The notes below the pieces were generated by a model. That model saw nothing but the letters and a program-made list of their open reading frames with translations, was not told the origin of the DNA and ran no database searches. Positions 14,919 to 23,270 of a DNA stretch of 64,000 bases are shown here, piece after piece. The translations under genes were made by a program, and so were the position numbers. Positions within the stretch are counted from its first letter, which is position 1. Each line of letters begins with the position of its first letter. This DNA comes from JADKBO01 sp965230345 (GTDB lineage Bacteria; Bacteroidota; Bacteroidia; Chitinophagales; Saprospiraceae), in assembly GCA_965230345.1 (NCBI GenBank), contig CBDDKR010000001.1, positions 124,001 through 188,000 on the forward strand, given 5' to 3'.

Positions 14919-14981
14919 ATCATCTTAATACTTTTTCCGCTTATATCAAGAGACGATAAGATGATGTCTCCTTCTTTTTTT
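14919..14981 (+). promoter_or_regulatory. Possible terminator/antiterminator upstream of the slipin gene
   Basis: GAGAC (14950-14954) and GTCTC (14966-14970) followed by CTTCTTTTTTT form an intrinsic terminator 64 bp before the slipin ATG. ATCATCTTA (14919-14927) can instead pair, nine perfect pairs, with TAAGATGAT (14957-14965), which occupies the terminator loop and would impede that hairpin. Read-through into the slipin gene could thus be controlled by RNA folding. Alternatively it is simply the end of the tRNA-like transcript. Confidence 0.45.
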
Positions 14982-15044
14982 GAATTATTTATTGACCATA
15001 GAAGTATATGAATAATATTCATTTGCTTCATAAAATTTTAAACT

Positions 15045-16139
15045 ATGAGACGTATTACAGTTAATGCAAATCAAAAAGCATTGGTGACTAAAAACGAAAG
15101 ACTTATCTATGTATTAGATGAAGGCAAACACTGGATAGGTTTCGGATGTAATGTAAGTTTTCATGCGATTACCCAACCTATTCAAGTTAATCAAGATTGG
15201 GACTTGCTTTTAGAGCATGACGCCCTTCGAGATGCAATGGAAATTGTAGAGATAAAGGAAGATGAAATCGTACTGGAGTATAAGAGTAATCTTTACAATC
15301 GAGTGCTGACACCTAGTCGGGTGGCCTACTGGAAAGGTTCTAAATTTGAAACAAGGCGATATGACGTTAATGAAATGATTGACACAAATGCTATTTCTTC
15401 ACAAGTACTTAGAAAATCATCTGTTCTTGTTCATTTAAATGCTTACAAAGTGGCTTACTATGAAAAAGGTCTACTTTTTGTAGAGGGCAAATACATCAAA
15501 ACGCTAGATCCTGGAGTATACTATGCGTGGAAGGCTGGTAAGTCGATCGAGGTGCGATTGGTTGATCTTAGAGCTCAAACGATTGAGGTGAATGGACAAG
15601 AGATTTTGACGAAGGATAAAGTAGGTGTACGTGTTAATTATACTGCCCAATATAAGGTAGATAATGTAAGTCAAGCCTTGATTGAAACTAAAGATTTCAG
15701 AGTTCAAATGTATGCAATTCTACAATTGGGATTAAGGTCTTATATCGGTACGTTGACCTTGGATCAACTTTTGACCAACAAGGTTGTGATTAGTGATCAA
15801 GTGAGAAAGGAGACGGAAGATGTGTTGAGGTCAATGGGTGTTGAGTTTCTCGGAGGAGGGATTAAAGACATCATTTTGCCTGGTGACGTTCGAGATATTA
15901 TGAACCAAGTTTTGGTTGCTCAGAAAAAGGCACAGGCAAACACTATTATGAGACAGGAAGAGACGGCTTCGACTCGTAGTCTTCTTAATACGGCCAAATT
16001 GATGGAAAACAATACGATGTTGATGAAATTGAAAGAAATGGAATACATGGAAAAAATTGCCAACAGCATCGGTGAAATTACAGTAAATGGAGGTAGTCAA
16101 GTAATGGATCAACTCAGGGATCTTATCTTGACAAAATAG
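15045..16139 (+). CDS. SPFH/slipin-family protein of the tRNA-like island
   Basis: A 364-aa protein with an SPFH (band 7/stomatin) domain at about residues 130-285: AYYEKGLLFVEGKYIKTLDPGVYYAWKAGKSIEVRLVDLRAQTIEVNGQEILTKDKVGVRVNYTAQYKV...IGTLTLDQLL...VEFLGGGIKDIILPGDVRDIMNQVLVAQK. This pattern is that of slipins. Residues 290-345 are a helical, coiled-coil-like tail (RQEETASTRSLLNTAKLMEN...KLKEMEYMEKIANSI). Unlike stomatins there is no N-terminal membrane hairpin; the first ~110 residues are a separate alpha/beta region with a second, weaker SPFH-like start (VNANQKALVTKNERLIYVLDEGKHW). It closes the tRNA-like array and ends in a strong terminator. SPFH proteins assemble into oligomers. Role inferred: scaffold for the RNA-containing system. 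Confidence 0.85.
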   Translation: MRRITVNANQKALVTKNERLIYVLDEGKHWIGFGCNVSFHAITQPIQVNQDWDLLLEHDALRDAMEIVEIKEDEIVLEYKSNLYNRVLTPSRVAYWKGSKFETRRYDVNEMIDTNAISSQVLRKSSVLVHLNAYKVAYYEKGLLFVEGKYIKTLDPGVYYAWKAGKSIEVRLVDLRAQTIEVNGQEILTKDKVGVRVNYTAQYKVDNVSQALIETKDFRVQMYAILQLGLRSYIGTLTLDQLLTNKVVISDQVRKETEDVLRSMGVEFLGGGIKDIILPGDVRDIMNQVLVAQKKAQANTIMRQEETASTRSLLNTAKLMENNTMLMKLKEMEYMEKIANSIGEITVNGGSQVMDQLRDLILTK

Positions 16140-16142
16140 GTA

Positions 16143-16171
16143 ATGGCTGTCATATTAATTTTGACAGCCAT
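16143..16171 (+). terminator. Terminator after the slipin gene
   Basis: ATGGCTGTCA (16143-16152) and TGACAGCCAT (16162-16171) pair perfectly over ten bases, 4 bp after the stop codon. The T-tail is poor (CCTTATTTA), but the hairpin is strong. Confidence 0.65.
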
Positions 16172-16179
16172 CCTTATTT

Positions 16180-16677
16180 ATGAATCATCAATCTTTGTAT
16201 CTTCCCGAAAAGATGCTTACCTCTTGACCAGATCTTTAACTCTCAAAACGTCATTCCCCCTCACCTATATCTGAGAATGTTTTATCTTACAAATCATAAT
16301 CTTTGCTGCATTATTTAGCAATTTATAAACGTCTTTTATCACAAGAAGATCCTTAATAGAACACTCCAGACCAAACTTCTTGTGAAAACATTATTCTGAT
16401 TTTTTTGATGCAATTAGAATGAATGAAATAATTAGACCCCCCCAATACCTACAAAACGTATTTCAAACAGAGATTTATTCTTAGAATACACATATTTTGG
16501 AATAACCTGACCTTCACTTAGTAAAGCTTGATATTGCAGACTCCTCTTTTCTCTTATTCAAATATGGGATAAATTGACAACAACAGAGGAAGTATTGATT
16601 ACAAGAGTCGATGCATCTGAATTCATCTTTGTAGTATAATTAATTACCTTTTTTATTAAAACAAAATACATATAAAA
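16180..16677. other. About 500 bp without a recognised gene
   Basis: No frame with coding character and no RNA gene was found. There is a run of seven C at 16437-16443, rare in this AT-rich sequence. An AT-rich stretch with TTTG (16628-16631) before the doxX gene probably holds its promoter, but the -33 box is unclear. Confidence 0.4.
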
Positions 16678-17064
16678 ATGAAAAATACAGCATCATTAAT
16701 CATTCGAATATCGCTAGGACTTTTATTCGTTTGGGGAGGTTTAGAAAAGTTTATTGAGGGCTTTTTAGGTGGTGTCGGATTGCAAAATATGGCCGACTTT
16801 CTCAAAGCCAGTGGATTAGCCTTCTTGGGTGATACGGGAACCTATGTCATGGCAATTGTTTTGGCACTAGTTGAGTTGGTCGCAGGAGTATTATTAATTG
16901 TAAATAAAAAGCTCTTTTATGCATATGGCGTATTATCATTGATAATATTAATGGCCTTATTGTTGGTTTGGATTCCTAAAGTAGATTGGATGAATATAAT
17001 GATCCACATTGGTCTGTTTGGGACATTACTCGGAATGACGGTAGAAAATAAAAGTGAATATTAA
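16678..17064 (+). CDS. DoxX-family membrane protein
   Basis: A 128-aa integral membrane protein with four predicted helices (SLIIRISLGLLFVWGGLEKF, YVMAIVLALVELVAGVLLIV, AYGVLSLIILMALLLVWI, IMIHIGLFGTLLGM). The first-helix motif RISLGLLFVWGGLEKF and the E-x-x-x-G pattern of helix two are typical of DoxX/DoxD-like proteins. These are often found with thiol or quinone redox enzymes. Here the next gene, 11 bp away, is a thiol-disulfide redox fusion, so an operon for membrane-linked redox balance is likely. The exact reaction is unknown. Confidence 0.8.
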   Translation: MKNTASLIIRISLGLLFVWGGLEKFIEGFLGGVGLQNMADFLKASGLAFLGDTGTYVMAIVLALVELVAGVLLIVNKKLFYAYGVLSLIILMALLLVWIPKVDWMNIMIHIGLFGTLLGMTVENKSEY

Positions 17065-17075
17065 ATAAGGCTATA

Positions 17076-18491
17076 ATGAACGAAATCAAATTATACGGAG
17101 CGGATTGGTGTCCAGATTGTCGCAGAGCAAAAGCATATTTAAAAGAAAACAACATCACTTTTGAATTTATTGATGTGGATTTGGATAAATCTGCTACGAA
17201 ATTGGTGGAATCGATTAACAAGGGTAAACGTATCATTCCCACAATTATCATCAATGGTAAATCTTATTCTAATCCAACTAATGATAAGTTAGCGTCAGTC
17301 TTGGGTATCAATGAAAATCATCGAGTTGTCCTATATGGAGCGGATTGGTGTCCAGATTGTCGTAAATCAAAAGCATTTTTAAAGGACAATAAGGTCAATT
17401 TTCAGTATATCGAAATCGATAAAAAAGAAAATGGATGGGCAATTCCTATCATTACAAAAGTCAATAATGGTAAGCGTAAAATTCCTACAATTTTTATTAA
17501 CGATGACGTTGTCTTGGTTGAGCCAGAAAACGAAGAATTACGGAAAGCCCTTCAATTGGATGAAGTCAAAGAAGAAAGGATATTTGATACGATCATAATT
17601 GGAGGAGGTGCGGCTGGGCTTACGACATCTATTTATGCACAAAGAGATAGATTTGATACGCTTATCTTAGAAAGAAAAACCATAGGTGGAAACGCTTTTT
17701 TAACTGAAAAAATTGAAAATTATCCTGGATTTACTTCCATTTCTGGCCCAGCATTAATGGATAAAATGGAAGAGCAAGCAAGGGTGTACGGAGCAACGAT
17801 TAAAACAGGAGAAGAAGTGGTTTCGATTGAAAGAAATCGAGATGGTTTCAAAATAAATACGAAAACGAATGAATACGTAGGCAAGTCTGTCGTATTGTCT
17901 ACTGGGTCGACGTATCGTAAGATGAATATTCCCGGTGAGTCAGAATTGATAGGCTCTGGTGTTCACTTTTGTGCTACCTGTGATGGTGCTTTTTATAGAG
18001 GTAAGGATATTATTGTAGTTGGAGGAGGAAATTCGGCTTTGGAAGAAGGTATATTTTTGTCGGGCTTTGTGAAAAGCGTTAGAATTGTCAACATCATGCC
18101 TGAATTTTCTGCATCTGAAACCTACGTAGAAAAACTGCAATCGATTGATAATATTTCAAGTTATATGAATAAAACCTCTGTGGAATTTATAGCGAATGAG
18201 GAAGGACTTTTCAAAGGATTGGTTATTGAGGATAACGAGACAAAAGAAAGGGAGTTATTAACTGCAGATGGAGCTTTCATATTTATAGGTTTGGTTCCCA
18301 ATACATCTTCATTCAAAAATTTGGTTGAGCTAAATGATCAAGGATTCATCAAGACAACGGGTTTGGCAGAAACGTCGGTAAAGGGAATCTTTGCGGCTGG
18401 TGACTGCCGTGAAGGTGCTATTGCTCAGGTAGCGGCGGCAACAGGTGAAGGCGTATTGGCGAGTTACGGGATAAGAAACTATTTGAAGTAA
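17076..18491 (+). CDS. Glutaredoxin-glutaredoxin-thioredoxin reductase fusion
   Basis: A 471-aa three-part protein. Residues 1-80 and 82-160 are two related glutaredoxin-like domains, each with WCPDC (Cys12/Cys15 and Cys92/Cys95) and a cis-Pro region (RIIPTIIING, RKIPTIFIND). Residues from about 168 form a thioredoxin reductase: FAD site TIIIGGGAAGLTTS, redox pair CATC (Cys299/Cys302), NADPH site IIVVGGGNSALEEG, and the C-terminal FAD motif GIFAAGDCREG. Electrons would pass NADPH to FAD to CATC to the fused CPDC domains, making a self-contained disulfide reductase. Repeated DNA at the two Grx starts (GGAGCGGATTGGTGTCCAGA twice) shows recent internal duplication. Operon with doxX. Confidence 0.9.
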   Translation: MNEIKLYGADWCPDCRRAKAYLKENNITFEFIDVDLDKSATKLVESINKGKRIIPTIIINGKSYSNPTNDKLASVLGINENHRVVLYGADWCPDCRKSKAFLKDNKVNFQYIEIDKKENGWAIPIITKVNNGKRKIPTIFINDDVVLVEPENEELRKALQLDEVKEERIFDTIIIGGGAAGLTTSIYAQRDRFDTLILERKTIGGNAFLTEKIENYPGFTSISGPALMDKMEEQARVYGATIKTGEEVVSIERNRDGFKINTKTNEYVGKSVVLSTGSTYRKMNIPGESELIGSGVHFCATCDGAFYRGKDIIVVGGGNSALEEGIFLSGFVKSVRIVNIMPEFSASETYVEKLQSIDNISSYMNKTSVEFIANEEGLFKGLVIEDNETKERELLTADGAFIFIGLVPNTSSFKNLVELNDQGFIKTTGLAETSVKGIFAAGDCREGAIAQVAAATGEGVLASYGIRNYLK

Positions 18492-18692
18492 TGCAGAGCC
18501 AAAGCGCACATAGAAGGAACAGCTATTGTTCAAATTTTACTTATAGAATAATAGTAATGAATATGATGAAAGTTATTGGAGTGCATTGAAGCGATTCAAT
18601 ACTTTATTAGAGTCAGAGTAAATTTATTAGGATGGTTTTGAATAGTATGATTTGGATTTCGCATCAATATCATTCTTCTAGTAAATAAAAAG

Positions 18693-18737
18693 AGCCTTGT
18701 TGTCCAATCGATTGTACTTAATCTGGGCAACAAGGCT
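18693..18737 (-). terminator. Terminator after the carbonic anhydrase gene
   Basis: AGCCTTGTTG (18693-18702) pairs perfectly with CAACAAGGCT (18728-18737). Read on the minus strand it is followed by CTTTTTATTTAC, so it ends the CA transcript; it may also stop plus-strand reading from the TrxR fusion. The rest of 18492-18803 shows nothing else. Confidence 0.7.
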
Positions 18738-18803
18738 ATCTTTATTGGAAGATTTAGATTAAAACCTCCAAACTATCCCGTCGATAATTGTTAATTTATT
18801 CAG

Positions 18804-19445
18804 TTATAAAAATGAAACTTCTCCTGAACTTACATCATACATTGCACCAACTACTTTGATTGCATTTTCCTCAATCATTTGATTAAGAACAGGGCTATCA
18901 GCTTTTAATTTTTCAATTGTTTGAAATACATTCTCAACAGCCACTTTATTGACAAAGTCTAAATTTTTAGAGCTTCTATCGACACCATCTTCAGTTTTTA
19001 CCTTAGAAAGGGCAGGAGTGATGTTGTCAAGCATAGCAGTAAGATTGCCTAATTTTGCATGATCACATGCTCCTTTGACTGCTCCACAAGAAGTATGCCC
19101 CATAATGACTATTAGCTTGGACCCCGCTAGTTTACAAGCAAATTCCAAACTTCCAAGGATGTCCGTATTAACAAAATTTCCTGCAACACGTGCATTAAAG
19201 ATATCACCAATTCCTTGGTCAAATATAATTTCTGTTGGAATCCTAGAATCGATACAACTGACTACGGCAGCAAAAGGGTATTGGCCAGATGTAGTCAATT
19301 CTATTTGTTTGTCAAAAGATCGAGAGACTGTTGATTGATTTAAGAATCTTTTATTCCCATCTTTTAAAAGTTGTAATGCCATTGTATGATCAACTGCTGC
19401 TTGAGATTCAGGTGTATGCGTATGGTGTTTTAATAAATTCTCCAT
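18804..19445 (-). CDS. Beta-class carbonic anhydrase
   Basis: Interconverts CO2 and bicarbonate. The 213-aa protein shows the beta-CA zinc ligands and dyad: CIDSRIPTEIIFDQGIGDIFNARVAGN (Cys, Asp-Arg) and MGHTSCGAVKGA (His-x2-Cys). The N-terminal DGNKRFLNQS is also typical. No signal peptide is visible, so it is cytoplasmic. It lies 48 bp downstream of a SulP transporter on the same strand, a common pairing in which the transporter is thought to import bicarbonate and the enzyme balances the CO2/HCO3- pool. Confidence 0.93.
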   Translation of the reverse strand: MENLLKHHTHTPESQAAVDHTMALQLLKDGNKRFLNQSTVSRSFDKQIELTTSGQYPFAAVVSCIDSRIPTEIIFDQGIGDIFNARVAGNFVNTDILGSLEFACKLAGSKLIVIMGHTSCGAVKGACDHAKLGNLTAMLDNITPALSKVKTEDGVDRSSKNLDFVNKVAVENVFQTIEKLKADSPVLNQMIEENAIKVVGAMYDVSSGEVSFL

Positions 19446-19493
19446 GATAATAATTGTTTTATTTTTGATAATAAATGGAATTAATGTTTGATG

Positions 19494-21113
19494 TTACCTT
19501 GAAACATCTCCTAGAGTTTTATACAAAACTGTTTTTGGTGACAACTTGAAAAATTCCAAGTAACTTGGTGGATTCTCGACTATCCCTCTTTCTGATACCA
19601 ATTTGATGGTGATATTTCTAAGGTTGGCCTTGTGAGAAAAATCGTCTAAAATCTCTATTATGTCATTGTCTAGATATCGAGTTTTTCTAACATCTAATTC
19701 TAAAAATGAATCGTTTGGAAGATTATCCAACTCCTTCAAAATGGCACCTTTGTGGAAAAAAGTTACCTGCTCTGCCAACGTCATTTTTATCTTTCCATCG
19801 TCTACATCCTCTCCCTCAATATGAAGAAAATGCGAATTCTGATAACTCTTGATTAAAACAACGACAATACCTACCATCAATCCTAGTCCAAGACCAACAA
19901 GTAAATCGATGAAAATAATTCCCAAAACCGTTACAATGAAGGGTATAAACTGTTTCCAACCCAATTCGTACATCGTCTTGAAAAGTTTTGGCTTGGCTAG
20001 TTTGTATCCTACAATAAATAATATTGCAGCAAGTACAGATAAAGGAATCATATTTAACAATCTCGGAATCAGGATAACAGATCCTAATAAGAGGAATCCA
20101 TGTAGAATGGCAGACATCTTAGTTTTATTTCCAGATTGAATATTAGCAGAACTACGAACAATAACTTGTGTAATCGGAAGACCACCTATCATACCAGAAA
20201 GTATATTCCCCGTACCTTGAGCTAAGAGCTCTCTATTGGTAGGTGTTACTCTCTTTTCTGGATCTAATTTATCTGTTGCTTCTACACATAATAAAGTTTC
20301 CAAACTTGCGACTAAGGCAATGGTAAATGCCACTACCCATACCTCTGGATTGGTTATCGCTCCAAAATTGGGAAAGCTAAATTGTGCTAAGAAAGATGAA
20401 GCATCTTTAGGTACGGGTACACTTACCAATTGATCCGAGTTGAACCCAAAAGTCCCATTTCCATTGTTGAATGCATAAAAGATTATTCCGACTATAACCG
20501 CAACTAAAGGTCCTTGAATCAATTGGAAAATCTTGGCTTTTTTCGATAAAACATTGTTCCATAATATCAAAATACCTAAAGCTATCAATGCTATAACCGT
20601 TGGTCCTAAACTAATACTATTTAGAGCATTTAATATTTCAGAAAAGGTATTTTCTCCATCTACTTGTATAAATGCAAAATCACCTTCTGGGTCAGAATCA
20701 TACCCAAAAAAGTGAGGTATTTGTTTTAGAATGATAATAATTCCAATTCCAGTGAGCATTCCCTTTATGACTGAAGAGGGGAAGTAATACCCAATAATAC
20801 CGGCTTTAAGAATGCCAAAAAGTACCTGAATTGCGCCTCCTAGTACAACGGCCAAAAGAAAATTCTGATATCCTCCTAAACTGGCAATAGCAGCTAATAC
20901 TATGGCAGCAAGTCCTGCTGCAGGACCACTTACTCCTACTTGAGATCCACTAATCCAACCGACTACGATACCTCCAATTATTCCTGAGATAAGTCCTGAG
21001 AACAAAGGAGCTCCACTAGCTAGAGCAATACCCAGGCACAATGGGATAGCTACAAAGAAAACAACAATACTCGCAGGGAAGTCTTGCCTTAAACTTGATA
21101 TATAATTTTTCAT
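19494..21113 (-). CDS. SulP-family anion transporter, likely bicarbonate
   Basis: A 539-aa polytopic membrane protein of the SulP family: FFVAIPLCLGIALASGAPLFSGLISGIIGGIVVG near the N-terminus, conserved SLETLLCVEATDKLDPEKR and GLPITQVIVRSSANIQSG in the core, then a STAS domain from about residue 430. Members with this signature next to a beta carbonic anhydrase are usually considered bicarbonate (sodium-linked) transporters; sulfate cannot be excluded. It is the first gene of a two-gene unit with the CA and is divergent from a TetR-type regulator, suggesting local control. Confidence 0.9.
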   Translation of the reverse strand: MKNYISSLRQDFPASIVVFFVAIPLCLGIALASGAPLFSGLISGIIGGIVVGWISGSQVGVSGPAAGLAAIVLAAIASLGGYQNFLLAVVLGGAIQVLFGILKAGIIGYYFPSSVIKGMLTGIGIIIILKQIPHFFGYDSDPEGDFAFIQVDGENTFSEILNALNSISLGPTVIALIALGILILWNNVLSKKAKIFQLIQGPLVAVIVGIIFYAFNNGNGTFGFNSDQLVSVPVPKDASSFLAQFSFPNFGAITNPEVWVVAFTIALVASLETLLCVEATDKLDPEKRVTPTNRELLAQGTGNILSGMIGGLPITQVIVRSSANIQSGNKTKMSAILHGFLLLGSVILIPRLLNMIPLSVLAAILFIVGYKLAKPKLFKTMYELGWKQFIPFIVTVLGIIFIDLLVGLGLGLMVGIVVVLIKSYQNSHFLHIEGEDVDDGKIKMTLAEQVTFFHKGAILKELDNLPNDSFLELDVRKTRYLDNDIIEILDDFSHKANLRNITIKLVSERGIVENPPSYLEFFKLSPKTVLYKTLGDVSR

Positions 21114-21121
21114 AAAAATTT

Positions 21122-21176
21122 ATTGTGAGGCGCAAATATAAGTATTATGTTTACATTTGTTAGTAATACTCACAAT
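21122..21176. promoter_or_regulatory. Divergent promoter/operator between SulP and TetR genes
   Basis: Two nested perfect inverted repeats: ATTGTGAG (21122-21129) with CTCACAAT (21169-21176), and AGTATTA (21141-21147) with TAATACT (21164-21170). Both strands carry a -7-type box within it (TACATTTG at 21152-21159 on plus; TATATTTG reading minus around 21132-21139). This is a good candidate binding site for the TetR protein encoded next to it. Confidence 0.5.
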
Positions 21177-21249
21177 TATGATATTAATCGTCTTATTGGC
21201 GATAGTAAAAATTATCTTTAAATGTGTAAATCTTTTGTAAATTAGTCTT

Positions 21250-21927
21250 ATGTATATCATCACAGACATTGGTATGCCTGATGGATTATCTCTTCGTGAT
21301 CCACTTAGGACTGAATTGGGTAGGAATATTATCAGTCATAGTATTGATTTGATAGATGAGATTGGTTTTGAGTCGTTTACATTTAAAAAATTGGCAAAAC
21401 ATATGGGGTCTAATGAGACTTCATTGTATAGGTATTTTGAGAACAAGCATCGCTTATTATTATATTTAGTTGTATGGTATTGGAATTGGGTGACTTACTT
21501 GATTGAGTACAATTCTAAAAATATTTCAGATCCAGTAAAAAAACTAAGTATCATCTTAGATAATTTTGTAGATGCGACAAAAGAGAACCCATCAATAGAG
21601 TTTGTAAATGAATACAAGCTTCATAAAATAATAATATCTGAATCATCGAAGGCTTACCACACAAAAGATGTAGATACCGAAAATGAAAATGGGTTCTACT
21701 TAAGTTATAAAGCACTGATTCAAAAAGTTGCAGATGTTATCCTTGAAATAGATAAGACTTTTCCATTCCCTCATTCTTTTGCGAGCAATCTCTTTGAGAT
21801 GGCCAACAATCAAATCTTCTTTGCAGAACATCTGCCAAGACTCACCGATGTGAAAATTATGAAAGATAATTACGATGAGGTTAGAAAATTGTTGGAGTTT
21901 TATGCTCAACGGATGTTGGGTTATTGA
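21250..21927 (+). CDS. TetR/AcrR-family transcriptional regulator
   Basis: A 225-aa regulator with an N-terminal helix-turn-helix: IISHSIDLIDEIGFESFTFKKLAKHMGSNETSLYRYFENKHRLLLYLVVWYW. The C-terminal ~150 residues form a helical ligand domain of no recognised subclass. Methionine 9 (MPDGLSLRDPL) is an alternative start. The gene is divergent from the SulP/carbonic anhydrase pair, with inverted repeats between them, so it probably controls that pair and itself. The inducer is unknown. Confidence 0.87.
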   Translation: MYIITDIGMPDGLSLRDPLRTELGRNIISHSIDLIDEIGFESFTFKKLAKHMGSNETSLYRYFENKHRLLLYLVVWYWNWVTYLIEYNSKNISDPVKKLSIILDNFVDATKENPSIEFVNEYKLHKIIISESSKAYHTKDVDTENENGFYLSYKALIQKVADVILEIDKTFPFPHSFASNLFEMANNQIFFAEHLPRLTDVKIMKDNYDEVRKLLEFYAQRMLGY

Positions 21928-22041
21928 TAAATCTTGAATAGAAGATTTGAGAAGCTTTATGCTCTGAAGAGTATTGGAATTATAGTTTGATTGATTTTTT
22001 AACAGGATTAACTCATCAGTTATGAATTCTGAGCACAACAA

Positions 22042-22536
22042 CTAGCTTCTTTCTCTAATGGGAATCCATATCTCTTCTTCTGAATCGGGATCTGCATTTT
22101 TGTATTTATCTCCTAAAACTTCAAAATGAGGTCTGTGGTCTAGATTATACTCTGAATTGGGAATCCAAGTTCCATAGATATAGTGATATATACTTTGGTC
22201 CGTACTTAGACCTTTGTAATCAAATACAGCATAAAGACCACCCGAAAGTAGAAATGTTTCGAAGTGATCAGGAATATATTCAAAGCTTGAGACCTCAATT
22301 GTAGCCCATTTTTCGAAAGAGTTGCTTGGATTGAATTCTTTAAAATAAGTAGGTTGATACACTTGCATTGAGATCAAATCACTGCTTTTGGTATTCGGTA
22401 TTTGATCACGGTGAGACATGAAATTCTTCCATAAGATGGCAGTTTTGTTTTGTGTTAGGCTCATCGTAAGTCTTTTACCGATCAATTTTTTCTCCATAAG
22501 ATGGATTATTCTAGGTTGGAGGTTAATCATTGTCAT
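22042..22536 (-). CDS. GyrI-like/AraC effector-binding domain protein
   Basis: A 164-aa soluble protein. The sequence NLQPRIIHLMEKKLIGKRLTMSL...WKNFMSHRDQIPN...MQVYQP...FEKWATIEVSSFEYIPDHFETFLLSGGLYAVFDYKG...YGTWIPNSEYNLDHRPHFEVLGDKY...EEEIWIPIR is the GyrI-like (SHS2-pair) effector-binding fold, complete and without a DNA-binding domain. GyrI in E. coli protects gyrase; many relatives instead bind small molecules. The start overlaps the upstream pentapeptide-repeat gene by 14 bp (or 8 bp from Met3), so the two are co-expressed. Confidence 0.85.
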   Translation of the reverse strand: MTMINLQPRIIHLMEKKLIGKRLTMSLTQNKTAILWKNFMSHRDQIPNTKSSDLISMQVYQPTYFKEFNPSNSFEKWATIEVSSFEYIPDHFETFLLSGGLYAVFDYKGLSTDQSIYHYIYGTWIPNSEYNLDHRPHFEVLGDKYKNADPDSEEEIWIPIRERS

Positions 22537-23104
22537 AGATTTTGATTTGGTATTTATGCAAAAGTCCTGATACTTGGAGGAGAGAAAACTTTGCTCCTTT
22601 TATTCGATTTTGATCTGGGTCTATAGAATAATTGTAGGACGAACGGAAGTCTACATGTTCGAGAATGGATTGGTCAAAAGTGGCTTCGATCAGATCGCAA
22701 TTCTGAATGGATGAGTTCGTTAGATCAGATTCGGAAAAATCTACACCTTGTAATTGAGTGTTTTCGAAAGTTGTATTCTTAAGCTTAGTTTTATGAAATA
22801 TGGAGTGGTTTAGGATACATTGATCAAATGCTACAGACAGCCCTAATGGATTGCAATATTCAAAATTAAGCCCTAGCATTTTGCAATGTTTGAATTTTAC
22901 ATTGCGCAAAGCCGCGGATTGTAATTGAACTAAACTCAAATTACAACTGAAAAATTCACAATCAATAAATCTGTAATTGGATAAATTAGAATTAGAGAAA
23001 TCGCAGTGATTAAAAATGCAGTTTTCGTATTCTCCTATTATCAAAGATTTAGAGGTGAAATCATTATGATCAAATGTTTTATCCTCTATGTAAGAAAGTT
23101 TCAT
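22523..23104 (-). CDS. Pentapeptide-repeat protein, Qnr/McbG-like
   Basis: A 193-aa protein built almost wholly of A(D/N)LXX-type pentapeptides: CIFNHCDFSNSNLSNYRF, NVKFKHCKMLGLNFEYC, TTFENTQLQGVDFSESDLTNSSIQNCDLIEATFDQSILEHVDF. It would form a right-handed quadrilateral beta helix that mimics DNA. Length and interrupted coils resemble Qnr/McbG proteins, which bind gyrase. It is the first gene of a two-gene unit with a GyrI-like protein. Resistance function is not shown by the sequence; the gyrase link is inference from both partners. Confidence 0.85.
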   Translation of the reverse strand: MKLSYIEDKTFDHNDFTSKSLIIGEYENCIFNHCDFSNSNLSNYRFIDCEFFSCNLSLVQLQSAALRNVKFKHCKMLGLNFEYCNPLGLSVAFDQCILNHSIFHKTKLKNTTFENTQLQGVDFSESDLTNSSIQNCDLIEATFDQSILEHVDFRSSYNYSIDPDQNRIKGAKFSLLQVSGLLHKYQIKIYDND

Positions 23105-23270
23105 GTAAGTAGATTGCTATTTGTAATCAAAAGTATTGATCTGTCATGAATTGCACTTGTTCAATCTTGCTATGGTTAATTTTTTCGGTAAAACGTATGA
23201 AAATAATCATTAAATGAAGCAGGCTGAGGGTGCAAATATGTTTTAGAAATAGAAACGTTCGAAAGGAAGC

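Noticed and set aside
15045..16139. Slipin as an ordinary stomatin-type membrane protein
   Set aside because: It has no N-terminal hydrophobic hairpin; the membrane anchor typical of stomatins is missing.
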